A stretch of 64,000 nucleotides of DNA from contig NC_058337.1 of assembly GCF_905475395.1 (NCBI RefSeq), forward strand, positions 136,049,960 through 136,113,959. Direction: 5' to 3'. Shown here one piece after another: positions 13,343-25,064 of the stretch (position 1 is its first letter; each line of letters opens with the position of its first letter). The notes under the pieces were generated by a model. The model was not told the DNA's origin. It saw nothing but the letters and a program-made list of their open reading frames with translations, and did not search any database. This DNA is from Chrysoperla carnea. Its lineage: Eukaryota > Arthropoda > Insecta > Neuroptera > Chrysopidae. A program made the position numbers and the translations under genes.

Positions 13343-13635
13343 AACAAAAAGAAAACCGACTTCAAAAGAAAAACTTTTCCAAAACAAATTAAAATGCACT
13401 CAAAAGTAAAAAATATCGATAATATAATGTAGTTAAAATTATTGTTATTTTTGGAGTCGGTGTCAGCCAAGGAAACAACCCTGACAGAAGAGTTTGCTAC
13501 ATTAGCTTGGCTGACACCTACTAAAAAAATAACAATAATTTTAACTACATTATATTATCGTTATTTTTTTACTTTTGAGTGCATTTTAATTTGTTTTGGA
13601 AAAGTTTTTCTTTTAAAGTCGGTTTTCTTTTTGTT
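13343..13635. mobile_element. Foldback (snapback) element
   Basis: Two arms of about 130 bp (13343-13473 and about 13504-13635) are close reverse complements. They start AACAAAAAGAAAACCGACTT, pass through TCAAAAGTAAAAAATA and meet at GGTGTCAGCCAAGG / CTTGGCTGACACC around a loop of about 25 bases. The frames on both strands here are mirror images caused by the inversion. Confidence 0.85.
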
Positions 13636-14600
13636 TTTTTTATTTTGTAATTTTTAGTGAACTTGAAGTGCACTAACTAATTTATCACTAAAAAAGAATC
13701 ATCGAAATCGATTGACGTGATATTGAGTTATTCGTCCTCTTGTCGTGCATACTTAATGCAAATTTAAGACTTTTATGATTTTCTCATGGATACCGTTATC
13801 AGAACTAGACCAAAATGAAATGGGACCACACGGGAAGCACTAGCTTTCAACTAGATAAAAGAATTATCAAAATTGGTTCACCCAATCGAAAGTTCTGAGA
13901 TAAGAAACATAAAAAAAAAATACAGTCGAATTGATAACCTCCTCCTTTTTTGTTTGAAGTCGGTTAATAAAACTCAAAACAATATAAAACATAGGTATAT
14001 TGACTTTATTAAGAAAATATATTTATTTTTTTGTTTTTGTGTTTATATTTTAAAAATACAATTTTCAAGTAAAATTCATTAATAATTAATTTTCATAATT
14101 AATAAATATTATATAATTTAATTACTTATTTTACAAAATTTGTACGACATTTATAAAAGAAAAAAAAAATTATAAATTTCTTTTTTCGATCACTTCTCAT
14201 TTCTCTGCAATTTATTTCCAAATTTGTTCACTCGTAAACTAGCACTTAAGAAATTTAATAATATTTAACATGTAAAAAGCTAAAGTGTACTTTAATTTAA
14301 AAAATTCAAATTTTTTGACCAATTGCTAAGCGAAATAATTTATTCATAATTAAAGTGCTTATAAGGAACATATTATACATCAAAGAATTTAATTCGAATT
14401 GTTTTTTATCGATGAAGTATTTTATCGATTTGTAAAAAATTGTATGAGTCTATATAATTTGTAAATAATTATATATATTAGCAAGTGCCCATTTATATAA
14501 AATTTATGCGTCGATACCCAATCATTGATACGAAATAAAATTTCATAAATTTTAGCTCCGATTATCCGACGATTTGAACTATATAATTTAAAAAAAGAAT
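13636..14600. other. Intergenic; 3' flank of the small membrane-protein gene
   Basis: Very AT-rich. TTGAAGTCGGTTAATAAAA at about 13954-13972 repeats the terminal phrase of the foldback at 13343-13635, suggesting a longer decayed element. Nothing else is recognised. Confidence 0.4.
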
Positions 14601-14921
14601 TCATTTGACTTTTTTCGGTTCGTCTTCATTGTCCGATGATAATTCTTCAATCATATTCTCGCCATTTTTCTCTTTCTCCTCCATTTCCGCTTGAATTTCT
14701 TTGGCCATATCACGATACTCTTTCGGTAAATTATTCATCATGGCTTCCATATCAGCACGTTGTTTTTTCAAAGTATTTGGTAACCAAAAACATGCTTGTA
14801 TTAATTTTAATAAAAGCCATACGGCCGCAGCCAAGATTAAATAAGTTCCAGCCGTGTAAAACATTTTCCAAATATTTACGTGTACTTGTTGATATTTCAT
14901 ATTATTTTCGCTGCAACACAT
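14601..14921 (-). CDS. Small single-pass membrane protein, family not recognised
   Basis: A single open frame of 106 codons ending in TGA. It begins either at MCCSENN or, seven residues in, at MKYQQVHVNIWK (ATG at 14900). The second start is attractive because the first seven codons overlap a possible splice acceptor (TTGCAG just before CGAAAATA). Seen: one strongly hydrophobic segment, TYLILAAAVWLLLKLIQACF (about residues 27-46), then a highly charged, probably helical tail (residues 55-106) rich in Glu, Lys and Met with an acidic end, EELSSDNEDEPKKVK. No cleavable signal peptide is evident. The amphipathic tail could form a coiled coil, suggesting a small membrane adaptor, but that is inference. 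Codon use and composition (more G/C than the flanks) support coding. The antisense reading frame over the same stretch is a shadow. It may be an insect-restricted protein or a known short family that I do not recognise. Confidence 0.75.
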   Translation of the reverse strand: MCCSENNMKYQQVHVNIWKMFYTAGTYLILAAAVWLLLKLIQACFWLPNTLKKQRADMEAMMNNLPKEYRDMAKEIQAEMEEKEKNGENMIEELSSDNEDEPKKVK

Positions 14922-16170
14922 TTAAAATTGCATGGTTTTTGATTACCTTTTTTGATATATTTTCGAATTATCCTGGTAAATAAATTTGAATTATCCTTGC
15001 TGCCACGATGAACATCAATTTCTAACTGAACTGACAAAGGAATTTATTAATAAAAATAATCAATAATTTACGTAGTCCGATATATGTTTATACTTTATTG
15101 GAACACGTAATTGAAATGTGCATTAATATTAATGTAAGTAAACAGTTAATGTTTGTTTAAACTCAGGATATTAAGGTGGTATTGCAGGATACTTCGAAAA
15201 AAACATATCACAGAAAGATTTAGAAAACCTTTAGAAACGTATTAGGCACAAAACTTCAAATCGTTTGCTACAGTTATAGCAACCGAAAATATATTCTAAC
15301 TAGTGGTGGATTTAGGCTTAGATTCGTGAAACCTGGGCCCAGGGCGGCGAAATTTAAAAAATCGGTCCCTGTATTCAGAGTGTCTTTTTTAAGTTGAAAT
15401 ACACTTGAAACTTGAAACAAGCATATTCATTCTTGACTCTAGGTTTTCAAACTCAATGAAAAGCTCGCTCTACTCCATAACTGGTACTCGATAGATGAAT
15501 ACCAAGTTGTGATTGATTAAAAGAGTAACATTTTCTGTTCGAAACATTTTACCGCAAACCATACAGTTTAGGCAAAAACGACTAAAAAGTTTTATCCAAA
15601 ATTGTTATTTCGTGTAGTTGCTTCTGCGAAATTTAGGCAAATAATAATAAGATTAAAACAAATCTATTGACGAAAGAATCATCAAAATCGGTCCACGCGT
15701 TTGGTCTCTAGTGTGCCACATAGGAACAAACATACAAAACACTCATATATAGACTGATAAACACATCAGCACTCCTTTACGTCTCGCAGCCGAGTAAAAA
15801 TATTTTTTTAGTGACAAGCTTTTATTATTATAAAAAGTAGAAAATAATTTTTCTCATAAGTCACTCATACATAACCATTTGTAAAAGCTAGATGCGCTCA
15901 ATTTAAAATATCCATAATGATTCAAAGCGCCTCATGGAAAAAAGGAATTAAAAGGAATAAAAATTTGTGTATCGATTAGAAAATTTTAGTTTATTTATTA
16001 CAATTATAAAAGACCATGGATGGACTTAACATTATACCTACTTATAAAAAAACTACAAAATTCTAAATCTACCTACTTTTGAACTTTTGAAGGAACGTGC
16101 AACATTAAAATGGAAAAATTTATGTGTTAGTAGCCTTTATTGGAATAATATTTACAATTTCATATAAAAA
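14922..16170. other. Intergenic with transposon fragments
   Basis: 15301-15365 is a partial hAT end related to the element at 8128-8970. 15675-15800 (ATCAAAATCGGTCCACGCG, then CATAGGAACAAACATAC) is a retroelement-tail fragment related in style to 50990-51085. No gene was found. The first 100 bases are the 5' flank of the small membrane-protein gene. Confidence 0.45.
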
Positions 16171-16256
16171 ACAAGTGAAAAAAACAATTGACTGAGTTAA
16201 TTGTTGAAATACCCTGTATAGACAGTGTCGATTATCAGCGTTTGCATTATTTTTCA
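16171..16256 (+). repeat. Repeat family A, 5' part, split by a Helitron
   Basis: ACAAGTGAAAAAAACAATTG through TGACTGAGTTAATTGTTG to CATTATTTTTCA. The sequence after the inserted element (TAAATCTGATAAGTTAAAAA from 16969) resembles the continuation in the copy at 6626 (ATAAATTCGAAAAGTTACAC). Confidence 0.7.
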
Positions 16257-16968
16257 CTAGCTGACCCGGCGAACTTTGTTCCGCCTTAATGGCAATAAAT
16301 AAGCAGTTTTTTTTTTTTTAATTGGAAAAAATACAAAAAAAAAATAAAAAAATACATTAATTATTCATAATTATTTCTGTATTTTAGTACATAGGTTGCT
16401 CTTCATTTAAGTACCTTGTGATACACGACATTTTTTGTTTTATTAACAGGCGCAAAAACAAACAACGCAGATGGTCTTCCGACCCGTGAACATGCCACGT
16501 ATAATTGACCATGGGAAAAACATGAATGTTCTAGATTTAAACCACAAACTTTTAAGGATTGGCCATTGTTTAAGGATAAGGATTGGCCAATAAGTTCATC
16601 ATAGATGGCACCACCGCCGAAATAGATGTTAGTTCGATAACTTTACCATAGATTGCGCCCCCATCGAAATAAATGTTAGTTCAATATGTTTACCATAGAT
16701 GGCACCACCATCGAAATTAATGTTAGTTCAATAAGTTCACCATAGATGGCGCCACCATCGAAATAAATGTTAGTTCAATATGTTTACTATAGATGGCACC
16801 ACCACCGAAACTCAGTTATCAAGTCCCACGGGAATGCTGTCGAACGGGAATTCCTATGTCCTTCTCCTGGCTCTAAACTACCTTCCTGCCAATTTTCAGC
16901 TACATCGGTTCAGCCGTTCTTTAGTTATAAGTAGTGTAACTAACACGACTTTGTTTTATATATATAGA
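16257..16968 (-). mobile_element. Truncated Helitron with helicase C-terminus
   Basis: On the minus strand it starts TCTATATATATAAAAC and ends GGCGGAACAAAGTTCGCC, then GGGTCAG and CTAG. That is a 5' TC, a 3' hairpin a few bases from the end, and a CTAG terminus. It lies between A and T of the host with no target duplication. All of these are Helitron hallmarks. Minus-strand bases about 16565-16383 encode a remnant matching the conserved end of PIF1-type Helitron helicases: SLKVCGLNLEHSCFSHGQL, then YVACSRVGRPSALFVFAPV and KNVVYHKVLK. The remainder of the Rep/helicase is gone, so the 712-bp element is non-autonomous. It includes a 47-bp tandem array. Confidence 0.9.
16590..16810. repeat. 47-bp tandem repeat inside the Helitron
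   Basis: Units start at 16590, 16637, 16684, 16731 and (partial) 16778. Each contains CATAGATGGCACCACCATCG and ATGTTAGTTCAATA with a few changes. There are about 4.7 copies. The plus-strand frame at 16780-16971 arises from this array and is not a gene. Confidence 0.9.
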
Positions 16969-17675
16969 TAAATCTGATAAGTTAAAAATACTATATTTAC
17001 CTCAACAAAGAAGCTTCGAATACGTTACGAATAAAAAAAATTCAAAAAAAGACAAATTTCTAATTTAAAATAAAAAAAAAAAAATACAAATAAAGACAAA
17101 TTTCTAATTTAAAAAAAAAAAAAAAAAACCGATTGGTTAGATCTTAGATCAAAAGTATATTTGTTTTAATGGAATTGAATCACATTGACTCACGTTATTA
17201 TATTCGTTGTGTGCGTATAGTCATGGTAGGGATAATAAAATCGATGCCAGCGCTTTAAGTGAAAAATTTTGGAGATAAAGGAGGCTGTTATGACTAATTT
17301 GCAATTCTTTACATGTTAATGATATAGAAACTGTCAAATTAAAATGATTGAAAAACACTAATTAATTAAACTTAATGCATTAAAAATTGTGAAAATAAGA
17401 AATCAAATTGTACAAATATTATTTTTCAAATGTAAATTATCATAATTATTTATTTAAATTTGTGAAACAAGAATATTAAATTTTCAATGTAAGTTTTCAA
17501 TGCAATCCATACAATTCTATATGCATCCATACAATTCTATAATTAAAGTAGTGTATCGTCGTCATGGAAACGAAATTCACGCACGAAGCGAATACATAAG
17601 GTAATAAGTTTAAAATATTGTATATTTGTTTTTACGTTATGCAAGTAAAGACAGATTGTCACTTTACTACACTAA
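16969..17675. repeat. Intergenic with repeat family E copy
   Basis: About 17210-17590 shares ordered blocks with 37610-37880 (GCGCT near the start, ACATGTTAATG-type, AACTGTCAAATT, AATGCATTAAAAATT, TCATGGAAACGAAAT), so the two are copies of a dispersed, probably MITE-like repeat. Poly-A runs at 17033-17125 flank it. Confidence 0.5.
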
Positions 17676-18029
17676 CAAAAGTTGTTTATTTTTTTGTAAG
17701 GAACATTTTTTAGATTTAAACTTTTATTCTATCTCTAACGGTTTACAAGATGGGTCCTATGGACTCATGACCCAATTGACCCATGTTGCTCATTTACGAA
17801 CTGGACCTCAGCTTCATTTCAGCTTGATATCTCTTTTCGTTTTTGAGTAATCGTGTCCACAGACGGACGGACGGACGGACAACCGGAAATGGATTAATTA
17901 GGTGATTTTATGAACACCTATACCAATATTTTTTTTGTAGCATCATTGCATCAATATTTTTAGGCGTTACAAACTTGGGACTGAACTTAACCTTTTATAT
18001 ATTTCATATATGTATACAGGGTATAAAAA
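17676..18029 (+). repeat. Repeat family A, 5'-truncated copy next to zuc
   Basis: Runs from ACAAAAGTTGTTTATTTTTT through GGTTTACAAGATGGGTCC and CAGACGGACGGACGGACGG to ACAGGGTATAAAAAG. It ends 35 bp from the zuc stop codon, on the 3' side of that gene and in opposite orientation. Confidence 0.85.
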
Positions 18030-18063
18030 GTCTAAACTCTCTTTTACAATATCAAAAAGAAAC

Positions 18064-19297
18064 TTAATCAAAACTACTCCAAATCCTATTAAATTCCTGT
18101 TGAAATTGTTGAATTAAATCTGTTTGCGTTGTAAAAATAGCATTATCCCAATTTCCAGCAACAGCTTGCATAGTTAAATTCAAAGATCCAGTCATTAAAA
18201 CCCCATTTTCTGTGTTCGCATCAAGTAAACAAAATTTATGATGCATTAAACAATTTGTAGCTTTCTTAAATCGAACTTGTATACCTGAAATATAATAAAA
18301 ATATGAAGTATATAGATAACAATCAACTGAGTTAATTATTTAAGTATCCTGCTTATGCTTGGATATTAATGTTTAAAATATTCACGCTTAGAGATATAAT
18401 ATCATGTAATGAGTAAGTACTAATTTGGGGTTAAAATTGAGAGTTTATGAAAAAAAATGTTTCAAACAAAAGTTGTTTCTTTTTTTTTTGAAAGTACACA
18501 TTTTGGGAGGTATTTTAAATATTTTTCTTTCTATTATGATATAAAACATAGGACCAATGGACAATCGACATTAATGATGTTGCTGACAATCATACTCTTA
18601 GAAAACGTTAATCAAATTTCAGATCGCTATCTCTTTACGTTTTTAAGTTATTGCGTTAACAGGCAGAAAGATAAAAATTGACTATTAGATGGTTATATAA
18701 ACTGAAAACTAAATTTAAAATACTCCCGATTTATAACATAAAATGTAGAGTATAACAATGCTTTTATTAACATAAAAGCTTTTATTTTAAATAATTAATG
18801 CTAATAGCGCATGTGTTAAAACAAAACAAACGAAAATCGAAGCATGACGCCATCTTGTATAAAAGAATAATACTACATGTGAACTTACCATGTGATTGAA
18901 ACACCTCCATTTTAGATCCAGATGAATGTGACATTTCAAAATCAGTTATAATACGAATTTTAATACCACGTAAATGAGCATCCAATACAGTTTGTGCAAT
19001 TTCTTCACTTGTAAAAAGATACATACAAAGATCTAAAGTATATTTTGTATTATTTATGTAATTTTTTATTATATGGAAATTATGACAATAACAATGTAAA
19101 TTATTACATTGTAGTTCCCTGTCGTGTGTACGCCAATACGTGTTATTTGCAGCCGAAAAAAATAAAACTTGATGTTTTCGACACTTTTTTGGGTAAAACT
19201 TTTTAAAGATACGATAACTAATTTCAGTTATTATTACACCACCTATTACTACATATAAAATTTTTTTATTTGTTCGTAAACTATTAAAAACATTCAT
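18064..19297 (-). CDS. zuc: Zucchini / mitochondrial cardiolipin hydrolase (PLD6)
   Basis: Two exons: 18889-19297 (ATG at 19297, donor GTAAGT) and 18064-18284 (acceptor TTTCAG, stop TAA). The join is in frame and gives 209 aa, somewhat shorter than fly Zucchini. Seen: a hydrophobic N-terminal segment (about residues 13-30) fitting the outer-mitochondrial-membrane anchor; a Cys/His cluster (C64, H68, C69, C71, H72) where the family has its zinc-finger insertion; and one phospholipase-D HKD motif (H151-x-K153-x4-D158) followed by GSLNLT. A single HKD motif means the enzyme must dimerise to form its active site, as known for this family. Known role: endonuclease making phased piRNAs on the mitochondrial surface; a cardiolipin hydrolase activity is also proposed. 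The 604-bp intron carries a decayed copy of repeat family A. Another copy ends 35 bp beyond the stop, so the 3' UTR may include repeat sequence. No key residue is missing. Confidence 0.93.
18316..18720 (+). repeat. Repeat family A, decayed copy in the zuc intron
   Basis: Landmarks ATCAACTGAGTTAATTATTT, ATGTTTCAAACAAAAGTTGTTT, TATCTCTTTACGTTTTTAAG and TTGACTATTAGATGGTTATA are recognisable but heavily changed. It lies wholly inside the single zuc intron. Confidence 0.65.
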
Positions 19298-21233
19298 TTC
19301 TACGCTAAGGTTGTATCCACACTACGCATGTGATGGAAAAGGTTGGTTGAAACTTGAAATAATGCAAACGAATCAAATTGTTTCCCTTAATATCAAAAGT
19401 TATCCAATGCTGGGTATTATGCGAGAAATTCTTCAGGTTGGATTCATTTGATTAAAAAACAATTAACACTAATTGATGATATTTTCTTTAATTTTTAAAT
19501 AAAAAAGGGACATAATGCCGTAATGAAATCGAAAAAAATAAATACCTACCTATATCAAGCATAAATAAAACTGAATTCCTTGAAAAGTCGTAAAAATTTG
19601 ATAATATATAATTTTTATGTCCCTCTATTATTAAAAATACTTAAATACCCAACGATCTAACAGAATCCAACAAATCCCATAAAATCGATATATTAGTCTC
19701 ACAATTGAAATGCACAAAATAAGACTTGAATAAAATGAAATTTCTACGATTTGTATTTCCCTGCCCGTGGAATTTTATTGATAAAGGTAATTTGAAATGA
19801 ATATTGAGGTTTTAGCCGTAGAATTTAGGTGAAATGAAGATTTTCATTTATATACTTTATTTTTTCTACCATGCTCAAAGATTAATTACCGAAAAAGAAA
19901 TATAAACATTATAGATGCAAACTTAATTGTAATTAATTTGAAGGGGTGAAATAGGAAAAATACCTCTAAAACTACCTTTCTATTCACGCTAGAATGTTGG
20001 AGGTTTTTTTCCATTCGACGCGTACTGTAGTCAAATTAACAGAAAATTTTTAAGATATACGTCGCAACACTCTAAGAATGGGGAAAACAACGCCAAAACT
20101 ATCTTTTCCTTCTGTATCTGTTGAAACATGCGATTTTTTGTTTTCGACGATAAATTTTATTTAACTTATGGTAAAAATCGTAAACTTAAAAAATTTTCTC
20201 CGCAAACTATCACCCCCTCCCGGAAATCTCAATTAATTTGGTTTTTTTTTATTTTACGTCATAGACTTAATATCCAAAGGATGTAAGTAAAATTGGTGTT
20301 AGGGGGCAGTCTAAGCGTTAACAAATGAATTAAAGGATAGCATGTGGATGATGATTTTCTATAAAGTTGACATTTTCTGTATTGCGAGTGATGTATGGAG
20401 GGGGATAAGTGAGGAGAAGGTACTAAACGAATCATTTAGTGAATTAACTGAAATAAATCATTATCGCGGCGAAACCACGGGAAAAAAGCTAGACGATATA
20501 TATATTTCTGGAAAATGCACCAAAATAAATAACAATTTTCAACATAGAAAGAAAATAATTTATTTAAAGAAAAATAATTGTATAAATTAAATATTTGTGG
20601 TCCCATCACTGACTAGCATTATAACTTATTATATCGTTTAACGAAAGAAAATTAAACAAAGAATGAAAACAAAATTGCTTAGCATAAATAAAGAATTATT
20701 TTACTGATAGCTCTGAAAACTAAGTAGCCTAAGAGTTGATAATAAGATTTCTGTCTCGTTTTTTTTAACATGTTTCGAAGATGAAAACTAGTCTATTTCT
20801 GCCAAATGAGATGTTAAAAGAAACGAATAATAGAAAAATGATGACGTTTTTCGATTAGATGCACCATGTTATCAGCTCTTCGGCTATCATAGAAAAAAAA
20901 ACGTACGATTATTTATAAATTATTTCATATAATAAATTGCACATACAAATATTTTTGAACCAAAATTTTGAATACTTTTTTTATTATTTATTTGCATAAA
21001 AAGTTTTCGGACATTGAAGTAGAAAAAACATGATTATTTTTAACATTTAAAGTGAAAGATATTTTGTTTGAATTATAAATATTCCGTGATTAAAAAGACA
21101 ACAGCGCTAATTAATTAACATCTTAATTAACAATATATTAACTCTGAATCGCATTTGTTTTAAATTTAATATTTACAAAAAGAAAAATGATAATTGGTTT
21201 GAGTATTTATATTTATTTATTTATTTATAGGAA
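19298..21233. other. Intergenic between zuc and Snx4
   Basis: About 20280-20505 (ending CGCGGCGAAACCACGGGAAA, then AAAGCTAG) looks like the tail of a common insect transposon type, possibly Helitron-like, on the plus strand. The frame 20342-20590 runs through it and is not a gene. The rest shows nothing recognisable. Confidence 0.4.
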
Positions 21234-24200
21234 TTAAGGAATACTAGCCAAACAGTCTCGTATTTGTGTCCAAGCTTGTAAGCCCTGAAAAAAAAAGTTT
21301 ATTAATTAAAATATGAAGTCGAGTTTCCTCAATATTTGGGTACACTTCAGATATGAATAAAATGACCAAATAAATACCTTTTTCGCAGTTTTTAATTGTA
21401 ATAACGAATAGCCAAGCATAGTTTCTTTTAAATCTAAAGCTTTTTGCTCTTGAAATCTATCCATATCGAATAAAGCTTTTTCTAAAAATTCCCTAGAAAA
21501 GTAAATTTTATTCATTAATTTTAAAAAACTTTAAACTTCAGGGCCGCGCTTATCACGCGATGGGCGGAGGTTTAAAGTTCTTACATAGACTTTCGAAATA
21601 TTTAAAATTTTAATCATTTCGTTTTCGATTAATATCAACTTTCGAATGAACAATTTTTGAGTTAAATGTAAACAAAGCAGCTAAATCTGCAATTTTGAGT
21701 GTATTTTACATACATGCAGCTATTTCCGGAATAGGGAATATTCATGTATTTTTTTTAAATATTTTTAATTCATTGTTTACACCGTTATAACAAAGTAAAA
21801 AATATAAATACTGCTTAAAAATGTTGTATTTAAGTGTAAAAAATATTTAAAATACATTATAATTTTGAGATATTTAAACGCAGTTTTTTTAGCGCTCTCT
21901 GTTGATGACGTATAAGTACGTGATCTGTCAATTTTTGACAGTTCAATGCATAATTTACACTTTAAAAAAATGAATTTACAACATAGAATTTACACTCGTT
22001 ATTATTAAGTTTTGTAATAAAAAGCCGTAGAACAGTATAATTTAATTAAATACCATATAAAATGTAAGTAATTAATATCATACAGTATGTCAAAAAATTT
22101 GACAAGCGTGTACTATGATGCCACGCCCGTATAAAAATTTGAATTTCCATTTTAGAAATTTTTAAATGCCCTCACTGAATTTGTACTTTTATTAATTAAT
22201 TTTAAGTAGTTAAAAATATATTAATTACTAAATTAATGGTTTAGTTGAAATGTCCAGTAATTAAAGTTACGGAAGAAAAATATTTGAACCAAATTTAAAT
22301 TTCATGAATATTCCCTATTGCTACGAAGCAAAATTCACTTTCATAGGATATTAATTAACTAAAATTAAAAATAAGATTCTTACATCAAATTTTCTTTGGC
22401 AATTTTCGCATCAGATTCACCCTCTTTAATTTTTTGATCCAGCACACTAACACGATGTTCTCGTACTTCTTCCGTATCAACAGTACCAAACAAACGTGAC
22501 ATAATACCCGATTTACCCTGGACGGCACGACGTTTCTCAATATTCTTATTATTAACCGCATCTTCGGTTGATTCTAATTCTAATTGTAAAATCTCCTGTT
22601 TTTTACAAACATTCTGCAACGATGTCGCAAAAAATAAGTACTCTTTTAATTGATCCGCAAATAATTCTTCATCTTCCAACGCTGCATCGATACTCGATGC
22701 AAACGTATCTAAATAATGACCAGCTCTTTGCAAGCCATCACCCATTTCTTTTTCGACAGCACTCCATTCGCTAAAGACTCGACCATAATTAGCATGTAAC
22801 TTATATACACTATATTGCTTTTCTACAACTTTTGCACGACTTCTTAATAAATTACTTAAATTCGATTGGAGATCAATGGAATAATTTTTAATGGATTCAA
22901 AACGTGGATCGGGACGCTTTAATCGTACAGCTACACTTAATGATTTTAATTTCGATTCGGCTACTTGAAGATAACTTGATTCCTTAATCATTTCCTTCCA
23001 TCGATCATCTTGTTGCAAGAACTCCATAAAATGCTTATCGTGTCCAAGTATTTGATGACTAGCTATACGTAATAAAAAATTTTCTAATCCAGCTCGACGT
23101 CGATCTACGAAATCTGGATCAAATGTATCGGTTGATACTTTTTGCCAACCATACAAAACACGTTTTTCAGGTAACGGTGGTAATACTATATATGGATATG
23201 TTACTTCTAAGTATGCTCGAAGTTGTTCGAATTCGGTGTATCTTCGCCATACTGTACTTAATTTATTCAATGCTCCATTCCATTCAGGATCTGTAACTCT
23301 AAAAATATACTTTATTAGTATTTAGTAGCAATGAGGTTGGCTCTTAGCAATGAAAAATTAAAGTGGCGGAGTTAGCTGGAGGTGACATGATTAGCATGTC
23401 GAATAAATTGTGGTTTTTGGTAGACATTTCAAGTTATATCTCAAAAACTGTTCGTTCAATAAGTAAATCGATTAAATTTTAAAAATCTAAAAAAAAAGGT
23501 TTGTCTCAACCTTTTCAAAATTTCTTAAATTTCGCCTAAAATCGAATCAAGAAAAGCATATTTATGTGGTAACATCTTAAAAGTTACTCATTCAATCGTC
23601 GAAGAAACTAGATTTTCATAATTTTTGGGTCAAAATTAGCCTAAATACTGAGTTTTACCAAGATTGGAAACTAAAAGTTTTTTGGAGTTTTTGGAATTTT
23701 TTTAAGGGTATCCCTTAAAAAAAATCGAAAAAATTACAAAATTATTTTTGTTTCAGATTTTGATAAAATTGGATATTCAGGGTAATTTTGAACCAATGAA
23801 TAAAAAAAAATGGTTTCTTCAGCGATTGAAGAAGTAGCTTCTTAGATATCACGCAAAATGACAAATAAACCGAATTCGCAAAATTTGTTTAAGTTTACCA
23901 TTTCAGTCACAAAAAACCGGATGAAAATAAATTCATAAGAACAGCAAAACTTTAATAAGAGGCTAACTGCCACTCGTCAAATTCGTAACTCTGTAGATCT
24001 GCCCCAATAAAAGAAAAAAACAAAACAAATCAAAATTCTGTAAAAAAGATGTAGAAATGTTCGAATCACACTGCTGTAAAAATTTAAAATACTGACGTTT
24101 TTCCGGGAACATTTAAAATTTTAATTCAACAAACATTTCCCAGACTAGTTTGGAGAATCATATTTCAAAATTCTATGCTAATTCCTGATTTTTCAGTATA

Positions 24201-25064
24201 ATTTATTCTATTTTTTATAATTCCCGTTTTAATAAAGCCTCCGTCATGAGTTTAGAAACAAAATGCATAAATTATAATTGATCTAATTTTATGCTTCATG
24301 CAAGTAAAAAACTATGGAGAAACCATCTTTATTTTTTCGACACCAATAAAACTAAAAATAAGCTATCTACATATTTTAAATTTGAATTGATATGATCCTG
24401 CGATATTAAAAATTCGATAACTTTATGAGAACTACCTAATCTTAACTGTTAGAAAGATGAATATTGAATTTGATGCATAATAATTATAACGCAAGCATGA
24501 ATCCGATGCAACAAACACCCAAACACAGTGAAATAAATCAATTTTCAGTAACGAAAAAGCAAGTTTGAATTTTTACTCAATTACAATCCATAACGACTTA
24601 CTTCTATTGTGTCTAGGAAATATAAAAACTAAGACTGATTAAAAAAAATACTTACCTATCTTGGTACATTTTACAAAATACGATATAAGAAATTTTATTT
24701 TACTGAGTAATAAAATAAAAACTGTTGAGGCATTCTCATAAAAAAATGATAAGAAAAATAAATTGTTAGCTTAAGGATTAGAATACATTATCAGTATTAA
24801 AAGTGTTAATTAAGTTAAATAAAAGACATACTTAGTTTCTATAAGATAGACAGTAAAAAAATCGCGTATATTCAACGTTCCATTCGCTCGTTTCTCAGCT
24901 TCAGCAACACAAATTTCCATATGATTTAATATAATATCCTAAAAAAAAAACCGATTATCTTAATTATCCATCATAAATTCCATTTATTGAATTCTTCTTA
25001 CATTATTTAACTCTTCATCCGTATTATGTGAGTTCTCATCTTCGACACCGCTTTCTTTTTCCAT
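21234..25064 (-). CDS. Snx4: Sorting nexin-4 (PX-BAR)
   Basis: Five exons joined in frame: 25002-25064, 24832-24938, 22384-23298, 21378-21492 and 21234-21284 (lengths 63, 107, 915, 115, 51; 1251 nt, 416 aa). All introns are GT-AG. Start: ATG at 25064, followed by an acidic leader. The PX domain covers about residues 25-155, with the phosphoinositide-binding signature RRYTEF (75-80), the PPLPEKR loop (96-102) and the basic RRR (123-125) before GLENFL. The BAR domain covers about 165-416, with GNYGRVFSEWSAVEKEMGDG and DRFQEQKALDLKE typical of SNX4. Known role: binds PI3P on early endosomes and drives tubular recycling to the plasma membrane, and supports autophagy. Length is close to the vertebrate protein (about 450). 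The third intron (23299-24831) holds repeat-family-C sequence. An AATAAA run lies just past the stop on the minus strand. Confidence 0.96.
23480..23900. repeat. Repeat family C copy in the Snx4 intron
   Basis: Shares ordered phrases with 45130-45460: AAATCGAAAAAATTACAAA, GATTTTGATAAAATTGG, GTAATTTTGAACC-type, and CGATTGAAGAAGTAGCTTCT versus ACGATTGGGTGAGTAGTTAT. These are old, diverged copies. Confidence 0.5.

Noticed and set aside
14636-14983. Plus-strand 115-codon frame
   Set aside because: It is the antisense shadow of the better-supported small membrane-protein frame, which has a clear transmembrane segment and charged tail.
22568-22774. Plus-strand frame inside Snx4
   Set aside because: Antisense to a certain Snx4 exon.
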